Below, in pieces: positions 7,595-13,895 of a stretch of DNA of 14,900 nt. The notes below the pieces were generated by a model. The model ran no database searches. It saw only the letters and a list, made by a program, of their open reading frames with translations, and was not told where the DNA came from. The stretch comes from MnTg04 sp036443455. GTDB lineage: Bacteria; Pseudomonadota; Gammaproteobacteria; Steroidobacterales; MnTg04. The position numbers and the translations under genes were made by a program. Within the stretch, counting starts at the first letter, position 1. Each line of letters opens with the position of its first letter. The DNA is taken from assembly GCA_036443455.1 (NCBI GenBank), contig JAZFYI010000016.1, positions 1 to 14,900 of the forward strand, in the 5' to 3' direction.

Positions 7595-8401
7595 CTACCT
7601 GCGCCGATGCCTGGCCGGGGCTTTGCGCGGCTGTGGTTTTTTGGGCTCGTGCTGCATGCCGGCCGCGCGGTAGAGCTCATGCACTTCATGGGCGGACAAA
7701 ACCCGGGTTCGCCCCCTGGCCAGGTTGCGCGGCAGACGCAGGGAACCATAACGAGTACGCGATAATCGGCTGACCGTCACGCCAACCGCCTCCCACAAAC
7801 GCCTGACTTCCCTGTTGCGCCCTTCCGCCAGGGTCACATGGAACCAACGGTTTGCACCTTCGCCGCTGCCCCCGGGGATCACCGACTTGAACCTCGCTGG
7901 CCCGTCATCGAGTTCCATGCCATCCAGGAGCCGTTGGATGCTTTCAGCGCCGGGGTCACCGTGCACCCGGACCGCGTATTCGCGGACCACTTCCCGGGAC
8001 GGGTGCATCAAGGCGTTGGCCAATTCACCATCGGTGGTGAAGATAAGCAAGCCATCGGTGCTGATATCGAGACGGCCGACACTGATCCAGCGAGCGCCTT
8101 TTAGCGGCGGCAGGCGGTCGAAAACCGTTTTTCGCCCTTCCGGGTCGGTCCGGGTGCAGATCTCGCCAACCGGCTTGTGATACATCAGGTATTGATGATC
8201 GCTCAGGTTTTTGGAGCTAACCGGTTTGCCATCGATCTGGATCTTGTCATCGGGACCTACCGGTTCGCCGGCTTCGGCGAGACGCCCGTTAATTTTTATG
8301 CGGCCTTCGGCAATCCAGCTTTCGACCTGGCGTCGCGAACCGACGCCCCGAGCCGCAAGAAATTTCTGGATGCGTTGCTTGTCAGGCAATCGACTTGTCA
8401 C
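7595..8401 (-). CDS. rluB: 23S rRNA pseudouridine(2605) synthase RluB
   Basis: RluB isomerises U2605 (E. coli numbering) in the peptidyl-transferase region of 23S rRNA. The 268-aa protein has an N-terminal S4 RNA-binding domain (about 9-55, with SRRQVESWIAEGRIKINGRL) and then the RsuA-type catalytic domain. The catalytic aspartate is in SVGRLDISTDGLL (about D112). A basic tail ends in PRKAPARHRRR. The GTG at 8401 is preferred because GAGGA sits 5 nt before it; a GTG at 8419 adds six residues but lacks a ribosome site. The start overlaps the scpB 3' end by 20 nt, so translation is probably coupled. RluE and RsuA are close relatives, but the long basic tail and the scpAB context favour RluB. 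It is the last gene of the minus-strand run; I see no clear terminator after it. Confidence 0.93.
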   Translation of the reverse strand: MTSRLPDKQRIQKFLAARGVGSRRQVESWIAEGRIKINGRLAEAGEPVGPDDKIQIDGKPVSSKNLSDHQYLMYHKPVGEICTRTDPEGRKTVFDRLPPLKGARWISVGRLDISTDGLLIFTTDGELANALMHPSREVVREYAVRVHGDPGAESIQRLLDGMELDDGPARFKSVIPGGSGEGANRWFHVTLAEGRNREVRRLWEAVGVTVSRLSRTRYGSLRLPRNLARGRTRVLSAHEVHELYRAAGMQHEPKKPQPRKAPARHRRR

Positions 8402-9173
8402 CGGATTCCTCGATGGCACTCGGATCCGATGCGATGGGATCAGCCAGGTCTTCCGGCTGCTGCCCGGCGGGAGCAGATTCCGTGCCGACGATCGCTAACG
8501 GCTGGGGCTCCCCGCCCGCTTCCGTTACAGCCGCGCTCTCCTCACCCGTTTCTACGGATGGCATGTCCTGGCTGACCGCCGTTGGCGTTGACCCGGCACT
8601 TGCCGTCTCGCCTGGAGCCTGCAGGTCCAGTTCGACATTCAGGTTGTCGAAATCCTGGATCTCACCGAGCGTCGGCAGTTCATCGAGACTCTTGAGATCG
8701 AAATAGTCCAGAAATTCCCGTGTCGTCCCAAACATCTCGGGTTTCCCCGGCACATCCCGATGACCGACCACCCGCGCCCAGCCTCGTTCCAGAAGCGTCC
8801 TGATGATGTTTGCACTGACGCTGACACCGCGGATTTCCTCAATTTCGCCGCGCGTTACCGGCTGCCGGTAGGCAATCAACGCCATCGTTTCCATCAACGC
8901 GCGTGAATAGCGTGGCGGTCTCTCCTGCCACAAGCGGGACACCCATTCGCCATATGCCGGCCTGACTTGAATTCGATAGCCACTGGCGACTTCATTCAGC
9001 TTTATCCCTCGATCCGCGTAGTCCGCCTGAATTTTCTCGATAGCTTCGCGTATGGTCTTTCGCTCCGGGCGGTCAGCTTCTTCAAACAGCGCCAGCATCC
9101 GGTCGATGCTCAACGGCTGGCCCGCCGCCATCAATGCGGCCTCGACGATATTTTTTATTTGCGTTTCATTCAT
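8382..9173 (-). CDS. scpB: SMC-Scp complex subunit ScpB (segregation and condensation protein B)
   Basis: ScpB is a dimeric winged-helix kleisin-interacting protein that joins ScpA and SMC (or MksB/MukB-like ATPases) in chromosome compaction. Two winged-helix domains occupy roughly residues 1-80 and 90-170. Family signatures: IVEAALMAAGQPLSIDRM near the N-terminus, and ETMALIAYRQPVTRGEIEEIRGV followed by LLERGWARVVGHRDVPGKPE. TTREFLDYFDLKSLDELP is also conserved. After about residue 195 comes a tail of about 65 residues rich in Glu, Ser, Pro, Ala and Thr, likely disordered and longer than the minimal family member. The ATG at 9173 (MNETQIKN) is chosen over upstream in-frame ATGs because it lies 4 nt after the scpA stop and gives the family N-terminus. 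The total is 263 aa. Confidence 0.95.
   Translation of the reverse strand: MNETQIKNIVEAALMAAGQPLSIDRMLALFEEADRPERKTIREAIEKIQADYADRGIKLNEVASGYRIQVRPAYGEWVSRLWQERPPRYSRALMETMALIAYRQPVTRGEIEEIRGVSVSANIIRTLLERGWARVVGHRDVPGKPEMFGTTREFLDYFDLKSLDELPTLGEIQDFDNLNVELDLQAPGETASAGSTPTAVSQDMPSVETGEESAAVTEAGGEPQPLAIVGTESAPAGQQPEDLADPIASDPSAIEESGDKSIA
8407..8411 (-). promoter_or_regulatory. Ribosome binding site deciding the rluB start
   Basis: Minus-strand GAGGA (8411-8407) lies inside the 3' end of scpB, 5 nt before the GTG at 8401. It makes that GTG a better start than the one at 8419. Confidence 0.6.
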
Positions 9174-9177
9174 TTTT

Positions 9178-10101
9178 TCAGACCTGCTCCCGGGTCTCAT
9201 CGACATCCTGTTGGTCCGGGTCAGTCTTTGCAACGGTTTCCGCCGTCGCCGATTTAACATGGATCTGCCCAAAGCTCTCCGCCTGCACCAGTTCCACCAG
9301 GCGTTCCTTTAACAACTCCAGCAGGGCGAGAAAAGTCACGACCACACCCATGCGCCCCTCGCGCGGATCGAACAGGCGGGAAAACTCGACAAATTCCTCG
9401 CCTTTTACGGTCAGCAACAACTCACCCATGCGTTGCCGCACCGACAACGCCTCTCGGTGGATCAGGTGGTGCTCGAAATGCTCGGCCCTTGCCAGCACCT
9501 CTTTCAGACTGACCAAAAGTTCTTTCAGATCCAGTTCCGGCAGCACATGCACGGTTTTTTTGTCGACCAGCTCCGCTTCGACCGGGAAAATATCCCTCTC
9601 CATGCGCGGCATCCGGCTGATCTCTTCCGCTCCTTTTTTGTAGCGTTCGTACTCCTGCAATCGCCTGACCAGCTCGGCCCGCGGATCGTCCTCTTCGTCA
9701 CCGCTTTCAGCCGGCCGTGGCAACAACATGCGTGACTTGATTTCGGCCAGCATCGCCGCCATCAGGAGATACTCGCCGGCCAGCTCGAGCTGAATCTCCT
9801 TCATCAGCTCGATGTATTCCACATACTGGCGGGTAATTTCGGCGATCGGGATATCCAGGATATCCAGGTTCTGGCGTTTGATCAGGTATAGCAGCAGATC
9901 GAGCGGACCTTCAAACGCCTCCAGGAATACTTCGAGTGCATAGGGCGGTATATACAGGTCCCTGGGCAACTCGGTAACTGCTTCGCCCTGGACCACCGCG
10001 AACGGCATTTCGCCTTGCTGCGGCGTACCGCCGTCATCGCCTTCATGCAATGGGGGCGGTGCGCTGCGAACCAGTTTCAGATCAGGTTTTTTCTCTTCCA
10101 T
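9178..10101 (-). CDS. scpA: SMC-Scp complex kleisin subunit ScpA
   Basis: ScpA is the kleisin that bridges the SMC heads and binds the ScpB dimer. The 307-aa protein starts with a 50-residue charged extension. It then shows the conserved kleisin N-terminal region FEGPLDLLLYLIKRQNLDILDIPIAEITRQY (about 63-93) and LELAGEYLLMAAMLAEIKSRMLLPR (about 104-129). The acidic linker ESGDEEDD is followed by the region that contacts ScpB, and the C-terminal winged helix includes VVVTFLALLELLKERLVELVQ. The ATG at 10101 is 12 nt after the trpS stop. Four bases separate its stop from the scpB ATG, so the two partners are probably made in a coupled way. No smc gene is in the window. Confidence 0.96.
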   Translation of the reverse strand: MEEKKPDLKLVRSAPPPLHEGDDGGTPQQGEMPFAVVQGEAVTELPRDLYIPPYALEVFLEAFEGPLDLLLYLIKRQNLDILDIPIAEITRQYVEYIELMKEIQLELAGEYLLMAAMLAEIKSRMLLPRPAESGDEEDDPRAELVRRLQEYERYKKGAEEISRMPRMERDIFPVEAELVDKKTVHVLPELDLKELLVSLKEVLARAEHFEHHLIHREALSVRQRMGELLLTVKGEEFVEFSRLFDPREGRMGVVVTFLALLELLKERLVELVQAESFGQIHVKSATAETVAKTDPDQQDVDETREQV

Positions 10102-10113
10102 CGGGGTACCGGC

Positions 10114-11328
10114 CTACCTGTAGTGCAAACCCATGGCCTGGCGAACTTCATCCATGGTATCGCGCGCCACATCTCTCGCGTCCTCGCATCCTTCGGCAAT
10201 GATACTGCGTACGAATTCCGGATTTTCCTCGAATTCCGTGGCGCGTGCCCGCATTTCCTCGATTTCGGGCACCACCCGGTCGATCAGTTTCTTCTTGCAA
10301 TCGAGACAACCGATTCCGGCGGTCGTACAGCCCTCTTTCACCCATTCCAGGGTCTGCTCGTCCGAGTATATTTTATGCAGCTCCCAGACCGGGCATTTTT
10401 CCGGGTCTCCCGGGTCGGTTCGCCGCACCCTTGCCGGATCGGTCTGCATGGTCCGCAGTTTCTTGTCGACCGAATCCGGGTCTTCCCGCAAACCAATCGT
10501 GTTGTTGTACGACTTCGACATTTTCTGCCCATCCAGCCCGGGGACTTTTGGCGTCGGGGTCAGCAAAGCCTCCGGCTCCACGAGGATGTTTCGCCCACCG
10601 CCTTCGAGGTAACCCAGCAACCGTTCCCGATCCGCCAGCGTCAGGCTGGCATGATCCATGACGATCGCCTTGCCCTTTTCCAGGGCCTCCAGCTCGCCTT
10701 TTTCCTGGTAGTTCCTGCGCATCTGCTGGTAAAGTTTCGCGTTCTTGCCGCCCATTTTCCTGACCGCCTTGTTGGCCTTGTCTTCAAAACCCGGCTCGCG
10801 ACCGTACAGGTGGTTGAATCTTCGGGCAATTTCCCGAGTGATTTCCACGTGGGCGACCTGGTCGCCGCCGACCGGGACAAAGGCGGGCCGGTACAACAGG
10901 ATATCCGCGCTTTGCAACAGCGGATAACCCAGGAAACCGTAAGTAGACAGGTCCTTTTTCTTGAGTCTTTCCTGCTGGTCTTTGTAGGTCGGCACACGTT
11001 CCAGCCAGCTTAACGGCGTCATCATCGACAGCAGCAGGTGTAATTCGGCGTGTTCGGCAACCCGTGACTGAATAAACAACGTGCACATGCTCGGGTTCAA
11101 GCCGGCCGCCAGCCAGTCGATGATGATTTCCCGGACATTATTATCCAGATCGGCCGAATCGTCATAATGGGTGGTCAGCGCATGCCAGTCAGCGACAAAA
11201 AAATAACATTCGTATTCGTGCTGCAGGGCGACCCAGTTTTTCAACGCGCCATGATAGTTACCCAGGTGGGTTCCGCCGGTCGGTCTGATACCCGAAACGA
11301 CCCGATTGTTTTGTCCGGAATTCGCCAA
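10114..11328 (-). CDS. trpS: Tryptophanyl-tRNA synthetase with large insert and Fe-S type cysteine cluster
   Basis: TrpRS charges tRNA-Trp. It is a class Ic enzyme with SGIRPTGGTHLGNY (HIGH-type THLGN) near residue 20 and KMSKS at about 269-273. GGDQVAHVEITREIARRFN is the typical substrate-binding region. At 404 aa it is longer than the 334-aa E. coli enzyme. The extra residues lie between RRFNHLYG and KMSKS, a lysine/arginine-rich insert of roughly 70 residues seen in the longer Pseudomonas/Xanthomonas-type TrpRS. Near the anticodon-binding helices are C312, C334, C341 and C344, spaced C-x21-C-x6-C-x2-C, close to the C-x22-C-x6-C-x2-C reported for the [4Fe-4S] TrpRS of Thermotoga. The TTG at 11328 is chosen because AGGAG precedes it by 6 nt. 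A TTG at 11358 would add ten residues and overlap the protease gene. Confidence 0.94.
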   Translation of the reverse strand: MANSGQNNRVVSGIRPTGGTHLGNYHGALKNWVALQHEYECYFFVADWHALTTHYDDSADLDNNVREIIIDWLAAGLNPSMCTLFIQSRVAEHAELHLLLSMMTPLSWLERVPTYKDQQERLKKKDLSTYGFLGYPLLQSADILLYRPAFVPVGGDQVAHVEITREIARRFNHLYGREPGFEDKANKAVRKMGGKNAKLYQQMRRNYQEKGELEALEKGKAIVMDHASLTLADRERLLGYLEGGGRNILVEPEALLTPTPKVPGLDGQKMSKSYNNTIGLREDPDSVDKKLRTMQTDPARVRRTDPGDPEKCPVWELHKIYSDEQTLEWVKEGCTTAGIGCLDCKKKLIDRVVPEIEEMRARATEFEENPEFVRSIIAEGCEDARDVARDTMDEVRQAMGLHYR

Positions 11329-11333
11329 AGAAG

Positions 11334-11339
11334 TCTCCT
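11334..11339 (-). promoter_or_regulatory. Strong ribosome binding site deciding the trpS start
   Basis: Minus-strand AGGAGA spans 11339-11334, placed 5 nt before the TTG at 11328. No such site precedes the alternative TTG at 11358, so the shorter start is favoured. Confidence 0.7.
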
Positions 11340-11347
11340 GCTTGTTT

Positions 11348-12001
11348 TTATCCGCCAACCAAACCGAAAAAGAACGTGGCGACCAGATAGATAACCGGAC
11401 CGACTATCTTCCAGAGAACGCCAGTCGCCAGTAGTCCGACAATGATAAACAAGCCATAAGGTTCGATTCGGTCGAAGCTGAGTGAGGCCCTGGGTGACAA
11501 AAATCCGCTCAATACCCGCCCGCCATCCAGTGGCGGCAACGGAAATAAATTAAAAATTGCCAGCAGGACATTGAAGAAAACACCCCATTCAGCCATCAGC
11601 CTCAGTGGATGAAATAGTGAAGAGCTACCCGCGAAAGCTAATGCAAACGCCAGTATCAGTGTCCAGCCTGCCGCCATCGCCAGGTTTGATCCCGGTCCAG
11701 CCGCTGCAACTATCGCCATGTCCCGCTGTGGCTTCCTCAAATTTCGGGCCGCTACCGGTACCGGTTTTGCCCAGCCGAACAGAAAGGGAAAACCAAGCAG
11801 CAACAGGGTCACTGGCACCAATATTGTACCGACGGGATCTATATGTTTCAGCGGATTCAGGGTCAGGCGACCGAGCATTTCGGCGGTTCGGTCACCAAAA
11901 TACCGGGCGGCATATCCGTGCGCGGCTTCGTGGATCGTAATAGCCAGAATCGTCGGAATTGCGTAAACGGCGATTTTCTGGATCAGAGTCAAACTTTCCA
12001 T
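11348..12001 (-). CDS. Site-2 protease family (M50) intramembrane zinc metalloprotease
   Basis: This is a 217-aa polytopic membrane protein of the minimal S2P/YwhC-like group. The zinc motif HExxH is present as TIHEAAHGYAA (H24, E25, H28) inside the first membrane helix. The third ligand lies in the LPPLDGGRVL motif (D159), with N151 and the FPLPP turn before it. Five to six hydrophobic segments can be traced (about 8-30, 58-77, 95-124, 138-156, 187-215). There is no PDZ domain, unlike RseP, so it is not the sigma-E protease; no substrate can be assigned. A TTG at 12031 would extend the frame by ten residues, but the ATG at 12001 gives the usual N-terminus. That ATG has no Shine-Dalgarno; instead TATAAT ends exactly 6 nt before it. 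It lies 36 nt after yciO and 19 nt before trpS, probably in the same transcript. Confidence 0.9.
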   Translation of the reverse strand: MESLTLIQKIAVYAIPTILAITIHEAAHGYAARYFGDRTAEMLGRLTLNPLKHIDPVGTILVPVTLLLLGFPFLFGWAKPVPVAARNLRKPQRDMAIVAAAGPGSNLAMAAGWTLILAFALAFAGSSSLFHPLRLMAEWGVFFNVLLAIFNLFPLPPLDGGRVLSGFLSPRASLSFDRIEPYGLFIIVGLLATGVLWKIVGPVIYLVATFFFGLVGG

Positions 12002-12007
12002 TGACTT

Positions 12008-12013
12008 ATTATA
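12008..12013 (-). promoter_or_regulatory. -10-like box six bases before the M50 protease ATG
   Basis: Minus-strand TATAAT at 12013-12008 is a perfect -10 hexamer followed by AAGTCA and then ATG. If used, transcription would begin at the A of the start codon (a leaderless mRNA). No acceptable -35 lies 15-18 bp upstream, so it is uncertain. Confidence 0.3.
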
Positions 12014-12037
12014 CGCATCCGGCGGCGACAAGGCCCG

Positions 12038-12661
12038 TTATAAGAGCAAGGATTCTACCGGTCCCCTGCCGGCACGCAATAACGTCGGCGTGGCCCCGCT
12101 CAGATCGAGAACCGTGGTCGGTTCCGCCGGGCAAAGCCCGCCATCGATAATCAGATCCACCTTCTCGCCCAGCCGGTCAAGAATCTCGGCCGGGCTGTTT
12201 AATGGCATATCGTCGCCGGGCATGATCAGCGTCGAACTCAATACTGGCGCATCAAGTTCGGTCAGCAATGCCTGGCAAATCGGGTTATCCGGAACCCTGA
12301 TCCCGACTGTCTTGCGCCGTTTGTGACGCACGCGCGCCGGAACCTCCCCGGTCGCTTTCAAAATCAGCGTGTAGGGTCCCGGCGTCAATGAGCGGAGCAA
12401 CCGGTACGCCCAGTTATCCGGCCTGGTGTACACGCCGATCGTACTCAGATCAGGACACACCAGCGTCAGCCGGTGATGGCGGTCGGCCTCGCGAATTTTT
12501 GTTATGCGCTCGGCGCCTGACTTGTTGGTCAACGCGCAGCCAAGCGCATAGGACGAATCGGTGGGATACACGACCAGGCCGTCTGCGCGCAGCACGCTGG
12601 CCGCGTGCCTGATGAGCCTGGGCTGGGGATTGTCAGGGTGAATCGCAAGGAACTCTGCCAT
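12038..12661 (-). CDS. yciO: YciO family protein (Sua5/YrdC/YwlC-type double-stranded RNA-binding fold)
   Basis: YciO is a paralogue of TsaC/Sua5, the threonylcarbamoyl-AMP synthases for tRNA t6A37. E. coli YciO itself is not the main t6A enzyme and its exact role is uncertain. The 207-aa length matches E. coli YciO (206 aa). The match runs end to end: AIHPDNPQPRLIRHA near the N-terminus, VVYPTDSSYALGC (TsaC-like substrate pocket, about 30-42), TPGPYTLILKATGEVP, KRRKTVGIRVPDNPI, and VDLIIDGG plus PTTVLDLS near the end. The ATG at 12661 gives the family start; the frame continues upstream without conserved sequence. There is no Shine-Dalgarno, and a TACAAT hexamer ends 6 nt before the ATG. It heads the minus-strand run and diverges from yciB. 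Confidence 0.93.
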   Translation of the reverse strand: MAEFLAIHPDNPQPRLIRHAASVLRADGLVVYPTDSSYALGCALTNKSGAERITKIREADRHHRLTLVCPDLSTIGVYTRPDNWAYRLLRSLTPGPYTLILKATGEVPARVRHKRRKTVGIRVPDNPICQALLTELDAPVLSSTLIMPGDDMPLNSPAEILDRLGEKVDLIIDGGLCPAEPTTVLDLSGATPTLLRAGRGPVESLLL

Positions 12662-12667
12662 CGGTGA

Positions 12668-12673
12668 ATTGTA
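12668..12673 (-). promoter_or_regulatory. -10-like box six bases before the yciO ATG
   Basis: Minus-strand TACAAT (12673-12668) is followed by TCACCG and the ATG at 12661, the spacing expected for a leaderless transcript. The best -35 candidate, TCGAAT at 12695-12690 with a 16-bp spacer, is weak. Confidence 0.35.
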
Positions 12674-12725
12674 ACGATGTCGGCCATGAATTCGAGCCTT
12701 TTGCCGTCTCGCGATGCCTGCCGGC

Positions 12726-12754
12726 TTGGGACAGGGCCATGGCTCGGCTATGAT
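12726..12754 (+). promoter_or_regulatory. Candidate sigma-70 promoter for yciB
   Basis: TTGGGA (12726-12731) and TATGAT (12749-12754) are separated by 17 bp. Matches are 4/6 and 5/6. Predicted start is near 12761, giving a leader of about 38 nt before the yciB ATG. Confidence 0.5.
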
Positions 12755-12798
12755 ACTCGGCCTTGTTAGTCTTTCGTCAGCAAACCTTCGGAAACAAT

Positions 12799-13380
12799 AT
12801 GCAGCTCCTGTTCGATTTCTTTCCCATCGTGGCTTTTTTCGCCGCCTATAAGTTTTACGGAATGTATGTCGCAACCGGTGTCATCATCGTGGCATCGGTG
12901 TTGCAGGTTGGCGTGCACTGGTTACGCACCCGCAGCGTTAACAAAATGCATGTCATTTCCGCAGTCCTGATTATCATTTTTGGCGGTATCACGCTGTATT
13001 TGCAGAATCGCCTGTATATCCAGTGGAAACCCACCATTTTGTACTGGCTTTTCTCCGCGGTAGCTCTTGGCAGCGAGTTTTTTGGTGACAAGCCGGTTAT
13101 TCAGCGGATGATGAACCATGCGATCGACATGGATGCCCGATCGTGGCGCTCGCTGAACCGGATGTGGGCTGGCTTTTTCCTGGTAATGGGTTTCGTGAAC
13201 CTCTACGTGGTTTATAATTACGACGAAAATACCTGGGTCAACTTCAAGTTATTCGGATTTCTTGGCCTGACCTTTTTGTTCGCTCTTGCGCAGGGTTTTT
13301 GGATGCATTCCAGGGTCACTCATATTCCGGACTCCACTGGCGACAAGGGCGTCCCGGTCTCGCCAAAAGGCGAGGATTAG
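12799..13380 (+). CDS. yciB: Inner membrane protein YciB (intracellular septation protein A, IspZ)
   Basis: YciB is a five-helix inner-membrane protein linked to cell division and envelope synthesis; its molecular role is not settled. The 193-aa product compares with 179 aa in E. coli. Hydrophobic segments are visible at about 5-15, 21-41, 50-67, 78-95, 121-140 and 149-167. Family motifs: LFDFFPIVAFFAAYKFYG at the N-terminus, WKPTILYWLFSAVAL and then FFGDKPVIQRMM (about 94-105), RSLNRMWAGFFLVMGFVNLYV (about 117-137), and WVNFKLFGFLGLTFLFALAQ. The polar C-terminal 20 residues are extra. The ATG at 12799 is preceded by CGGAA about 5 nt away; a longer in-frame start at 12763 overlaps the promoter and is rejected. 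bolA follows 123 bp later; yciI, often found between them, is absent. Confidence 0.95.
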   Translation: MQLLFDFFPIVAFFAAYKFYGMYVATGVIIVASVLQVGVHWLRTRSVNKMHVISAVLIIIFGGITLYLQNRLYIQWKPTILYWLFSAVALGSEFFGDKPVIQRMMNHAIDMDARSWRSLNRMWAGFFLVMGFVNLYVVYNYDENTWVNFKLFGFLGLTFLFALAQGFWMHSRVTHIPDSTGDKGVPVSPKGED

Positions 13381-13383
13381 TCA

Positions 13384-13392
13384 TGCTATAAG
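13384..13392 (+). promoter_or_regulatory. Candidate extended -10 promoter for bolA
   Basis: TGCTATAAG (TGn plus TATAAG) starts four bases after the yciB stop; no clear -35 precedes it. If used, the bolA leader would be about 105 nt. Otherwise bolA is read through from yciB. Confidence 0.3.
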
Positions 13393-13503
13393 CGATTATC
13401 AGCGGGATATACCGGAAAGAACGCAACTCAGGGCCTCAGCACGTCCGGCGCATGTGGCGCGACCGAGGCAACCGAAGTCACTCCGTTCAAATAAGGTCTT
13501 GCC

Positions 13504-13761
13504 ATGAATGAGGAACGCATCCAACTACTGAGGGAAAGACTGGAAACGCTCGAGCCAACCAGGCTGGAAATCAGGGACGACAGCGAAAAACATATCGGCC
13601 ATATCGGCGCACGCGACGGCCGCTCGCATTTTTTCGTTTTAATCGAATCGCCAAAATTCAAAGATCGCTCCGCCCTCGAAAGACACCAGCTCGTCTATGA
13701 TGCCGTGGGCGATCTGATGACCACTGACATTCATGCCCTGCAAATCGATGCGCGGTCCTAG
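13504..13761 (+). CDS. bolA: BolA family protein
   Basis: BolA-type proteins pair with monothiol glutaredoxins to handle [2Fe-2S] clusters and, in E. coli, also affect morphology and transcription under stress. The 85-aa product covers the whole domain. It shows the HIGHIGARDGRSHFFVLI core strand/turn (30-47), a short loop, and the helix-turn-helix-like LERHQLVYDAVGDLMTTDIHALQI (58-81). H78 and the RH pair at 60-61 are the conserved positions. The usual GHAG is GHIG here. TAAGG lies 7 nt before the ATG at 13504. I cannot tell which BolA subgroup (BolA, IbaG/YrbA) it belongs to; length and position after yciB suggest a BolA-like member. It is followed by a 642-bp stretch without a convincing gene. 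Confidence 0.92.
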   Translation: MNEERIQLLRERLETLEPTRLEIRDDSEKHIGHIGARDGRSHFFVLIESPKFKDRSALERHQLVYDAVGDLMTTDIHALQIDARS

Positions 13762-13846
13762 GCCGCATCTTTCAGCAAGGATTGCGGATTCCGCATGTGG
13801 GTCAGGGCGGCCCGATTTCCCGGTGATGACTTCGCCTTTGCCAAAG

Positions 13847-13862
13847 TGTGACGTGGTTCACA
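13847..13862 (+). promoter_or_regulatory. Perfect CRP/Vfr/Clp-type binding site
   Basis: TGTGA-CGTGGT-TCACA matches the CRP core palindrome at all ten specified positions. The flanks CAAAG on the left and CTTTG on the right extend the symmetry with a one-base offset. The centre is at 13854.5, which is 41.5 bp upstream of the start predicted from TATAAA at 13884-13889. That is the exact position of class II CRP activation. Confidence 0.7.
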
Positions 13863-13883
13863 CCTTTGCGCCCGCAATTTTCC

Positions 13884-13889
13884 TATAAA
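13884..13889 (+). promoter_or_regulatory. -10 box of the putative CRP-dependent promoter
   Basis: TATAAA (5/6) with a poor -35 (CACCTT region, 17 bp upstream). A weak -35 overlapped by the activator site is what class II CRP promoters show. The predicted start is 13896 or 13897. Confidence 0.55.
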
Positions 13890-13895
13890 TGAACC

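Noticed and set aside
7585..7660. Possible bidirectional terminator between convergent yciK and rluB
   Set aside because: A T run exists at about 7634-7640, but the stems I can draw are only 4 bp (GCCG/CGGC, or CAGCC/GGCTG without a T tail). Not enough to call.
10015..11013. Plus-strand 332-codon open frame antisense to scpA/trpS
   Set aside because: Composition is that of an antisense shadow; the opposite strand carries complete, motif-verified genes.
12038..12661. Calling yciO the t6A enzyme tsaC/sua5
   Set aside because: Length and end-to-end motifs match YciO (KRRKTVGIRVP, YPTDSSYALGC) better than TsaC; Sua5 would have an extra C-terminal domain.
13783..13795. TGCGGA-T-TCCGCA inverted repeat after bolA as a terminator
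   Set aside because: The one-base centre cannot form a hairpin loop and no T tail follows; at most a protein site, and too short to argue.
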